Below are positions 1-5,577 of a stretch of DNA of 5,577 bases, piece after piece. The notes beneath the pieces were generated by a model, which was given only the letters and a program-made list of their open reading frames with translations, was not told the origin of the DNA and did not search any database. A program made the position numbers and the translations under genes. The number at the start of each line of letters is the position of its first letter. The stretch's first letter is position 1. Source of the DNA: Azonexus sp. (GTDB lineage Bacteria > Pseudomonadota > Gammaproteobacteria > Burkholderiales > Rhodocyclaceae); assembly GCA_023150195.1 (NCBI GenBank), contig JAKLLI010000138.1, forward strand, positions 1 through 5,577, given 5' to 3'.

Positions 1-1
1 C

Positions 2-115
2 CTGATGGCAGCGGAAGGCCATTACTTCAAGCTCTACATGGCGCAAGCCCGCAATGTCGATACCGAACCGCCGGAACCCGCGGCACCCAATCTGCCCAAA
101 ACCGTGACTGCCTGA
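2..115 (+). CDS. C-terminal end of a probable ABC transporter ATP-binding/permease protein (5' truncated by window)
   Basis: The frame is open from the first bases of the window and ends at TGA 113-115, leaving 37 codons of a longer protein. The visible residues begin LMAAEGHYFKLYMAQA. A 'leave-it-on-until-full' helix of the form (L)xxxxGxYxxLxxxQ is typical of the extreme C-terminus of ABC exporter nucleotide-binding domains, just after the H-loop region. It is followed by a Pro/Ala-rich tail that looks disordered. No Walker or signature motif is inside the window, so the assignment rests on this short end and on context: DUF1854 genes commonly follow an ABC transporter next to cyanophycin synthetase genes in betaproteobacteria. 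The next gene starts 7 bases after the stop, which points to one transcript. The substrate cannot be read from this fragment. Confidence 0.6.
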   Translation: MMAAEGHYFKLYMAQARNVDTEPPEPAAPNLPKTVTA

Positions 116-122
116 GCCGATC

Positions 123-593
123 ATGACGCCTGCCACCATTCAATTGCTCCGCGACGCCTGCGGTCGACTGGTCCTGATCACCGAAAATGGCGAACGCCAC
201 GAGGGGGTCACGCCCGTCCGCGCTTTTCCCATTGCAGCCCCCGACGAAGGCATTTCGCTCATCAGTGTCGAAGGCCACGAAGTCCTGTGGGCCGACCGGA
301 TCGCAGATCTTCCGCCAGTCACCCGCGAACTCATCGAGGCCGAACTGGCCAGCCGGGAATTTGTCCCGGAAATTTCCTGCATCCGGCAAGTCTCCAGCTT
401 TGCCTGTCCCAGCACCTGGGAAATCACGACGGATCGCGGTGAAACACGGCTCACGCTCAAGGGCGAGGAAGACATCCGACGACTGACGCCCACCCGCCTG
501 CTGATTGCCGACGCGCACGGCATCCAGTACCTGATTCGCGACATGCAAACGCTGGATCGGCACAGCCGCAAGCTGCTGGATCGCTTCCTCTAA
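123..593 (+). CDS. DUF1854 family protein, cyanophycin-locus associated
   Basis: This is a complete 156-residue protein, ATG at 123 to TAA at 591-593. It has no signal peptide, membrane segment or cysteine cluster, so it should be cytosolic. The C-terminal half shows the pattern I associate with DUF1854: a Trp-x-(V/I)-x-T-D-R-G strand at about residues 99-106 (WEITTDRG), a 'GEEDIRRL' segment at about 113-120, then LLIADAHGIQYLIRD and a closing LDRHSRKLLDRFL helix. The N-terminal half (about 8-60) looks like a small beta-rich module. The start lies 7 bases after the upstream stop with only a weak GAG-type ribosome site (about 113-116), so translation may be coupled to the transporter gene. No biochemical function is established for the family that I know of. 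Its place between an ABC transporter and two cyanophycin synthetases suggests a role as an accessory or regulator of that transporter or of cyanophycin metabolism. The family call is good; the function is unknown. Confidence 0.8.
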   Translation: MTPATIQLLRDACGRLVLITENGERHEGVTPVRAFPIAAPDEGISLISVEGHEVLWADRIADLPPVTRELIEAELASREFVPEISCIRQVSSFACPSTWEITTDRGETRLTLKGEEDIRRLTPTRLLIADAHGIQYLIRDMQTLDRHSRKLLDRFL

Positions 594-631
594 CCACCCT
601 GTAACGGCCTGTACCGCCTGACGAGATTTTT

Positions 632-671
632 TTGACCGCGACCATCCACGCGCACCGGAAAGCGTAATAAT
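632..671 (+). promoter_or_regulatory. weak candidate promoter upstream of cphA'
   Basis: The gap 594-721 is the only intergenic stretch long enough to hold a promoter. It contains AATAAT at 666-671, five of six matches to the sigma-70 -10 box, in an AT-rich patch that stands out from the GC-rich surroundings. A TTGACC at 632-637 resembles a -35 box, but the spacing of 28 bases is too long for a standard sigma-70 promoter and no good -35 lies at 17 bases. If the -10 is used, transcription would begin near 678, about 44 bases before the chosen cphA' start. I see no convincing sigma-54 -24/-12 pair. This is a tentative site only. Confidence 0.2.
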
Positions 672-708
672 TGCCAGCGCCCCAAACACACCCTCACGAC
701 ATGGAGCC

Positions 709-714
709 GGGTGA
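709..714 (+). promoter_or_regulatory. ribosome-binding site that favours the ATG at 722 for cphA'
   Basis: GGGTGA at 709-714 is complementary to the anti-Shine-Dalgarno region and sits 7 bases before ATG 722. The frame is also open from TTG 671 and ATG 701, but neither has a comparable site at a good distance, and the extra residues (Pro/His/Glu-rich) do not look like the start of a cyanophycin synthetase N-domain. Confidence 0.55.
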
Positions 715-721
715 ACCGAAC

Positions 722-2977
722 ATGAGCAAAAAAGACATCATTTTCCGCGATAGCATTTCCCTCAAGGGTCCCAGTATCTGGACCTACCCGCCGGTCATCG
801 AAAGTTGGATCGACATTGGCGAACTCGAAGACTTTCCCTCGAACACCCTTCCCGGCCTTTATGAGCGCCTCTCTGCCTGGCTACCGGGATTGATCGAACA
901 CCGCTGCAATTACGACGAACGCGGCGGTTTTCTCCGCCGCCTGCAGGAAGGCACCTGGCCGGGCCATATCCTCGAACACATCGTTCTTGAACTGATGACG
1001 CTCGCCGGCCTGCCCGATGGTTTTGGCCGCACGCGGGAAACCACCACGCGCGGTGTCTACAAGCTGGTGGTCAGCAATTTCCACGAAGAATGCACGCGCA
1101 TGGCGCTCGACCTGGGCCGCGAACTGCTGCTGGCTGCCATCGAAGACCAGCCCTACGACCTCGAAACTGCCGTGAATTCGCTGCGGCGCAAGGTCGACCG
1201 CAAGTATCTCGGCCCCTCCACGGCAGCCATCGTCAATGCCGCCGAAGCGCGCAAGATTCCGCACATCCGCTTGCTGGAAGACGGCAATCTGGTCCAACTG
1301 GGCTACGGCGCCGCCATGCGCCGCATCTGGACGGCGGAGACCGACCAGACCAGCGCCATTGCCGAAACCATCTCCCGCGACAAGGACCTGACCAAGGAGC
1401 TGATTTCCTCGGTCGGCGTGCCGGTCCCGGAAGGCCGCGAAGTCGACGATGCCGACGACGCCTGTGAGGCTGCCGAGGACATCGGCTACCCGGTGGTCGT
1501 CAAACCCACCGACGGTAACCATGGTCGCGGCGTCTTCATCGACCTGACCACCCCGGACGATGTCCGCAAGGCTTACGCCATTGCCGTCGAAGAAGGTTCC
1601 GGCGTGCTCGTGGAACGCAGCATTCCCGGTATCGAACACCGGCTGCTGGTGGTCGGTGGCAAGCTCGTTGCCGCCAACCGCAGCGACCTGATCACGATTA
1701 CCGGCGACGGCCAATCCACCGTGCAAGCGCTGATCGACACCCAGATCAATACCGATCCGCGCCGTGGCACGACCGAACTGCACCCCCTCTCGATCATTCG
1801 CATCGACACCGCCGCCCGCATCGAACTCGAACGTCAGGGCATGGACGCCGACAGCGTGCCCAAGGCCGGTCAGGAAGTCCTGATCCAGCGCAATGCCAAT
1901 CACGCCTTCGACTGCACGGACGAAGTCCATCCGGAAACAGCGCAGGTCGCCTCACTGGCGGCCCGGGTGGTCGGTCTGGACATTGCCGGCATCGATCTGG
2001 TGTGCAAGGACATTTCCCGACCGCTCGCCGAACAGGGCGGCGCCATTGTCGAAGTCAATGCCGGCCCCAGCCTGCTCATGCATATCAAACCGGGCGTGGG
2101 CAAACCGCGCCCGGTCGGTCAGGCCGTGGTCGACAACCTCTTTGCCGCGAGCGAAACCGGTCGCATTCCACTGGTCGGCGTGACCGGCACCCGTGGCAAA
2201 ACCGCCGTCGCCCGTCTGGTCGCCCATCTGATCTACCTCTCCGGCAAATCCGGCGGTCTAGCCTGCAGCGACGGGCTCTTCCTTGGTCGCCGTCAGGTCC
2301 AGCACAGCGATGCCGCCAACTGGGCAGCCGGCCATCGGCTGCTGCTCAACCGCGCGGTTCAGGCGGCTGTGATCGAAAACGGGGCGCGCACCATTCTTGG
2401 CGAAGGACTGGCATACGACCGCTGCTCGGTCGGTGTGGTGACCAACATCCAGCCGGAAAAGGAAAATCTCGAACGCTGGGATGTTCAGCCCACGGGCGGT
2501 GAGTATTACACCACCCATCGTTCGACCTACCGCACCCAGGTCGATGTGGTGCTGCCATCCGGCTTTGCCGTCCTGAATGCCGCCGATCCGATGGTGGCTG
2601 ATCTGGCGGACCTGTGCGACGGCCAAGTCATTTTCTTCGCTGCCGATGCCGCCCATCCGGTTCTCGCCGCGCATCGTACCGAGGGCAAGCGCGCAGTGAC
2701 CGTTGTTGAAGGGCGTATCACGCTATGCACCGGCAACGACGAATTGCGCCTCTGCCGCCTGGGCGACGTGCCGGTCATTGGCAAACACAAGAAACCGGAA
2801 GACATCGCCAACGTACTGGCCGGCATTGCTGCTGGTTGGGCGTTGGGTCTGACGCAGGAAGTGATGACCACCGGCGCCAAGACCTTCGGTCTCGAGTTGC
2901 CGGATCCGGCGGCCCTGCTCCCGCAGCGTGTCAAGAAAAACACCCCGGCCCGCAAAGCGGCCGCACCCAAAAAATAA
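722..2977 (+). CDS. cphA': CphA': divergent, C-terminally shortened cyanophycin synthetase paralogue
   Basis: A 751-residue cytosolic protein with the domain order of cyanophycin synthetase. Residues about 1-162 form the N-domain, with RGGFLRRLQEGT (68-79), the HxxEH motif H82-E85-H86 and FGRTRET (101-107). Residues about 163-480 form an ATP-grasp domain: LGPST (163-167), K261, GNHGRG (265-270), E298, and metal ligands D425, E444 and N446. Residues about 481-725 form a Mur-ligase core with P-loop GTRGKTA (489-495). The nucleotide-binding set of the ATP-grasp looks intact, but the STGG substrate loop seen in CphA1 is missing (RNANHAFDCTDEVHP, 390-404) and NAAPGLR is changed to NAGPSLL (446-452). 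In the Mur part, the ETARGG motif is replaced by ENGART (552-557), the D-H pair of GDHLG is lost near 580-581, and the C-terminal Mur lobe (GRFN, GHNP) is absent. A basic tail of about 16 residues ends the protein. Full CphA1 enzymes are about 860-900 residues. Arg ligation by this protein is therefore unlikely; it may be a partner, primer-making or dipeptide-using form. TAA is followed 16 bases later by cphA1. Confidence 0.88.
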   Translation: MSKKDIIFRDSISLKGPSIWTYPPVIESWIDIGELEDFPSNTLPGLYERLSAWLPGLIEHRCNYDERGGFLRRLQEGTWPGHILEHIVLELMTLAGLPDGFGRTRETTTRGVYKLVVSNFHEECTRMALDLGRELLLAAIEDQPYDLETAVNSLRRKVDRKYLGPSTAAIVNAAEARKIPHIRLLEDGNLVQLGYGAAMRRIWTAETDQTSAIAETISRDKDLTKELISSVGVPVPEGREVDDADDACEAAEDIGYPVVVKPTDGNHGRGVFIDLTTPDDVRKAYAIAVEEGSGVLVERSIPGIEHRLLVVGGKLVAANRSDLITITGDGQSTVQALIDTQINTDPRRGTTELHPLSIIRIDTAARIELERQGMDADSVPKAGQEVLIQRNANHAFDCTDEVHPETAQVASLAARVVGLDIAGIDLVCKDISRPLAEQGGAIVEVNAGPSLLMHIKPGVGKPRPVGQAVVDNLFAASETGRIPLVGVTGTRGKTAVARLVAHLIYLSGKSGGLACSDGLFLGRRQVQHSDAANWAAGHRLLLNRAVQAAVIENGARTILGEGLAYDRCSVGVVTNIQPEKENLERWDVQPTGGEYYTTHRSTYRTQVDVVLPSGFAVLNAADPMVADLADLCDGQVIFFAADAAHPVLAAHRTEGKRAVTVVEGRITLCTGNDELRLCRLGDVPVIGKHKKPEDIANVLAGIAAGWALGLTQEVMTTGAKTFGLELPDPAALLPQRVKKNTPARKAAAPKK

Positions 2978-2979
2978 CC

Positions 2980-2983
2980 AGGA
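2980..2983 (+). promoter_or_regulatory. ribosome-binding site that favours the ATG at 2994 for cphA1
   Basis: AGGA at 2980-2983 lies 10 bases before ATG 2994, inside the 16-base gap between the two synthetase genes. The frame is open upstream from GTG 2928, but those 22 codons overlap the end of cphA' and encode a basic stretch unlike any CphA N-terminus. Starting at 2994 gives the expected beginning, with LRGPNLWS at residues 9-16. Confidence 0.6.
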
Positions 2984-2993
2984 TTCTCGCGTC

Positions 2994-5576
2994 ATGGATG
3001 TTTCCCGTATTCGCGCCCTGCGCGGCCCCAATTTGTGGAGCCGCCACACCGCCATTCAGGCCATCGTTACCTGTGAAGGTGCCGAACGCGCCATCGCCGA
3101 CCTGCCCAATTTCGAGGGTCGTTTGCGTGAGCGCTTTCCAGAACTCGGCGACCTGATTCCCTCCGATCACCTCGACACCGTCTCGATGGCCCACGCGCTG
3201 GAATTTGCCGCGCTGGGCCTGCAAGCCCAGGCGGGCTGCCCGGTGACTTTCAGCCGCACCGCACAAACCGTGGATGTTGGCGTTTATCAGGTCATCGTCG
3301 AGTACACCGAAGAAGATGTTGGCCGACTGGCTTTCGAGCGCGCCGAACAACTCTGCCTGGCAGCAGTCAACGACACCCCCTTCGATCTCGACGCGACGCT
3401 CAAGGAATTGCGCGATCTGGATGAAGACATCCGCCTTGGCCCCTCAACCGGCGCCATCGTTTCGGCCGCCATCAAGCGCGGCATCCCCTTCCGTCGCCTG
3501 ACCCAAGGCAGCCTAGTTCAATTCGGCTGGGGTAGCAAGCAAAAACGGATTCAGGCCGCAGAAACCAGTTTTACCAGTGCGATTGGTGAGGCCATTGCGC
3601 AGGACAAGGAACTGACCAAGAAATTGCTGCATGCCGCTGGCGTGGCAGTGCCCTATGGTCGTCCGGTCGAGGACGAAGATGATGCCTGGAAAGCCGCGCT
3701 GGAAATCGGCCTGCCGGTCGTGGTCAAGCCGCAGGACGGCAACCAGGGCAAGGGGATTTCGGTCAATCTGACCACCGAGGAGCAGGTGCGTCGCGCCTAC
3801 CGCGTGGCCATCGAATTCCGTGACGACATCATGGTCGAGCGCTTCCTTCCCGGCCATGACTGGCGCCTGCTGGTCATCGGCGACAAGCTGATCGCCGCCG
3901 CCCGCCGCGATCCGCCGCTAGTCATTGGCGACGGCACACATACCATCCGCGAGCTCGTGGACATCGTCAATAGCGACCCACGTCGCTCCGACGGTCACGC
4001 CACTTCGCTGACCAAAATCCGCTTTGACGATATCGCACTGGCCCGTCTGGAAGAACAAGGCTATAACGCCGAGTCCGTGCCCCAGCGCGGCGTGCGCGTT
4101 GTCTTGCGCAACAACGCCAATCTGTCGACGGGCGGTACGGCCACCGATGTCACCGATGATGTTCACCCGGAATTGGCCGCCGCTGCCGTTGCCGCCGCAC
4201 AAACCGTGGGGCTGGACATCTGCGGTATCGACGTGGTGTGCGACACCATGCACAAGCCGCTGGAAGAACAAGGGGGTGGCATTGTCGAATGTAACGCCGC
4301 CCCCGGCCTGCGCATGCACCTCGACCCCTCGTTCGGCAAGGGACGCGCCGTCGGTGAAGCCATCGTCGACATGATGTTCCCGGCGGGTGAAAACGCCCGC
4401 ATTCCGGTGGTGGCGATTGCCGGCACGAATGGAAAAACCACGACCAGCCGCCTGATTGGCCGGATTTTCGAATCCAACGCACTACGCGTGGGCATGACCA
4501 GCACCGACGGTATTTACATTGAAGGCCGGCGCATCGACACCGGCGACTGCTCCGGTCCACGCAGCGCCCGCAACGTGCTGATGCATCCGGACGTTGATGC
4601 CGCCGTCTTCGAAACCGCGCGCGGTGGTGTGCTGCGCGAGGGCCTGGGCTTCGACATGTGCGATGTTGCAGTGGTCACCAACATCGGCCTTGGCGATCAC
4701 CTTGGCCTCAACTACATCACCACGGTCGACGAACTGGCAGTCGTGAAACGGGTCATCGTCGAAAATGTGGCGCCCCACGGTGCTGCGGTCCTCAATGCCG
4801 CCGACCCGGTTGTCGCCGCCATGGCGCAGCATTGCCCCGGCGATGTGATCTATTTCGCCATCAATGGGCAAAACCCTGTCCTGGCGACGCATCGTGCGCA
4901 GGGACGGCGCGTAGTCTATGTCGAAGCGGGGGAAATCGTGTGCGCGGAAGGTCGGCGAAAACATCGCATTCCGCTGGCAAATGTGCCGCTCACCCGCAAT
5001 GGCAGCATCGGCTTCCAGGTTGAAAATGCCATGGCGGCTACCGCCACGGGCTGGGCACTGGGTTATGAATGGGCAGTCATCGAGCGTGCATTGGCGGGAT
5101 TCGTGAGCGACAGCGCCACGGCGCCCGGCCGTTTCAATGTCTTCGATTACCGTGGTGCCACCCTGATTGCCGACTATGGCCACAATCCCGATGCCATGCT
5201 GGCCTTGGTCAAGGCGGTCGAAAACATGCCGGCCTTGCGCCGGAGTGTCGTCATCAGCGGTGCCGGTGACCGGCGCGATGACGATATCCGCCAGCAAACC
5301 GAAATTCTCGGCGAGGCCTTCGACGACGTCATCCTGTATCAGGATGCCTGCCAGCGTGGCCGCGCCGATGGCGAAGTGATCGCCCTGCTGCGCGAAGGCT
5401 TGTCCAAAGCCAAGCGGGTTCAGCACGTCGAAGCCATCAACGGCGAATTCGCGGCGATCGATACCGCCCTCGCCCGACTCAAGGACGGCGATCTCTGCCT
5501 GATCCTGATCGATCAGGTGGAAGAGGCCCTCGCCCATATCGCCCAGCGCATCGCCGGATCGGAAACCCATGACTGA
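2994..5576 (+). CDS. cphA: Cyanophycin synthetase (CphA1), full length
   Basis: An 860-residue cytosolic enzyme that builds cyanophycin from Asp and Arg with two ATP-dependent ligations per unit. It starts with the family signature LRGPNLWS (9-16). The N-domain covers about 1-147. The ATP-grasp domain (about 148-470), which adds Asp to the backbone carboxyl, shows LGPST (148-152), E199, K245, GNQGKG (249-254), R291, the NANLSTGGTA loop (374-383), metal ligands D413, E432 and N434, and NAAPGLRMH (434-442). The Mur-ligase-like domain (about 471-860), which adds Arg to the Asp beta-carboxyl, shows P-loop GTNGKTT (477-483), ETARGG (540-545), TNIGLGDHLG (562-571), N678, and a complete C-terminal lobe with GRFN (712-715), DYGHNP (727-732) and SGAGDRRDDD (755-764). 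Both synthetic sites look active. The oddity is the N-domain metal motif, which reads HALEF (67-71) instead of HxxEH, and the RGGFLxRxQEGT block is missing. The gene is probably cotranscribed with cphA'. Confidence 0.95.
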   Translation: MDVSRIRALRGPNLWSRHTAIQAIVTCEGAERAIADLPNFEGRLRERFPELGDLIPSDHLDTVSMAHALEFAALGLQAQAGCPVTFSRTAQTVDVGVYQVIVEYTEEDVGRLAFERAEQLCLAAVNDTPFDLDATLKELRDLDEDIRLGPSTGAIVSAAIKRGIPFRRLTQGSLVQFGWGSKQKRIQAAETSFTSAIGEAIAQDKELTKKLLHAAGVAVPYGRPVEDEDDAWKAALEIGLPVVVKPQDGNQGKGISVNLTTEEQVRRAYRVAIEFRDDIMVERFLPGHDWRLLVIGDKLIAAARRDPPLVIGDGTHTIRELVDIVNSDPRRSDGHATSLTKIRFDDIALARLEEQGYNAESVPQRGVRVVLRNNANLSTGGTATDVTDDVHPELAAAAVAAAQTVGLDICGIDVVCDTMHKPLEEQGGGIVECNAAPGLRMHLDPSFGKGRAVGEAIVDMMFPAGENARIPVVAIAGTNGKTTTSRLIGRIFESNALRVGMTSTDGIYIEGRRIDTGDCSGPRSARNVLMHPDVDAAVFETARGGVLREGLGFDMCDVAVVTNIGLGDHLGLNYITTVDELAVVKRVIVENVAPHGAAVLNAADPVVAAMAQHCPGDVIYFAINGQNPVLATHRAQGRRVVYVEAGEIVCAEGRRKHRIPLANVPLTRNGSIGFQVENAMAATATGWALGYEWAVIERALAGFVSDSATAPGRFNVFDYRGATLIADYGHNPDAMLALVKAVENMPALRRSVVISGAGDRRDDDIRQQTEILGEAFDDVILYQDACQRGRADGEVIALLREGLSKAKRVQHVEAINGEFAAIDTALARLKDGDLCLILIDQVEEALAHIAQRIAGSETHD

Positions 5577-5577
5577 C
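5569..5577 (+). CDS. possible start of a downstream gene overlapping the cphA1 stop (3' truncated by window)
   Basis: ATG at 5569-5571 overlaps the last 8 bases of cphA1 in another frame and is followed by ACT GAC (M-T-D). GGAAA at 5561-5565 could act as a ribosome site, with GGA 5 bases before the ATG. Such stop/start overlaps are common in cotranscribed genes, but only three codons are visible, so neither its reality nor its product can be judged. Confidence 0.3.

Noticed and set aside
605..633. Possible intrinsic terminator after the DUF1854 gene: a seven-T run at 627-633 preceded by GC-rich sequence
   Set aside because: The only hairpins I can draw (CGG/CCG or GGC/GCC around 605-618) have three-base stems and are separated from the T run by about ten bases. 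That is too weak to call a terminator.
660..675. Sigma-54 promoter around TTGCC at 671-675, expected for a nitrogen-storage locus
   Set aside because: The required GG of the -24 element is absent at the right distance; bases 660-662 read AAG instead of TGG.
671..721. Upstream starts for cphA' at TTG 671 or ATG 701
   Set aside because: The added residues are low-complexity Pro/His/Glu and lack a well-spaced ribosome site. ATG 722 has GGGTGA 7 bases upstream and gives the expected N-terminus.
881..1930. Long open frame on the minus strand (349 codons) opposite cphA'
   Set aside because: It is a shadow of the conserved CphA' coding frame; the translation shows only repetitive Asp/Gly/Val/Phe composition and no recognisable domain.
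2928..2993. GTG start for cphA1 at 2928, overlapping the end of cphA'
   Set aside because: The 22 extra residues are the out-of-frame reading of the basic cphA' tail. The family start fits ATG 2994, which has AGGA upstream.
4482..5570. Long open frame on the minus strand (362 codons) opposite cphA1
   Set aside because: It lies antisense to conserved CphA1 Mur-domain sequence, its translation resembles no family I know, and long antisense frames are expected in GC-rich genes.

Overview
The window is a GC-rich bacterial segment with every recognisable gene on the + strand. It reads as a cyanophycin (multi-L-arginyl-poly-L-aspartate) biosynthesis locus. Paired, adjacent cyanophycin synthetase genes preceded by an ABC transporter and a DUF1854 protein suggest a betaproteobacterium (Rhodocyclales or Burkholderiales type). 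This placement is inferred from gene order and protein style, not from a phylogenetic marker.

Layout. Bases 2-115 hold the C-terminal end of a protein that looks like an ABC-transporter ATPase/permease. Seven bases later, 123-593 encodes a 156-residue DUF1854 protein. A 128-base gap (594-721) carries a short AT-rich stretch, a weak promoter candidate and the ribosome-binding site of the next gene. Bases 722-2977 encode a 751-residue divergent cyanophycin synthetase paralogue (here CphA'). After only 16 bases, 2994-5576 encodes an 860-residue full-length cyanophycin synthetase (CphA1). A possible next gene starts at 5569, overlapping the cphA1 stop, and leaves the window after three codons.

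How the genes work together. CphA1 has an intact ATP-grasp domain (adds Asp to the backbone) and an intact Mur-ligase-like domain (adds Arg to the Asp side chain), so it should be the polymerising enzyme. CphA' has the same N-terminal/ATP-grasp/Mur order but lacks the C-terminal Mur lobe and has altered Mur and ATP-grasp substrate motifs. The most interesting point is reciprocal. The HxxEH metal-site motif of the N-terminal domain, tied in other CphA1 enzymes to a primer-making hydrolase activity, is intact in CphA' and broken in CphA1 (HxxEF). The two genes may therefore split the activities of one ancestral multi-site enzyme and act as a complex or in series. This is an inference from motifs. 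The linked transporter and DUF1854 gene are probably part of the same cyanophycin-associated cluster, with unproven roles.
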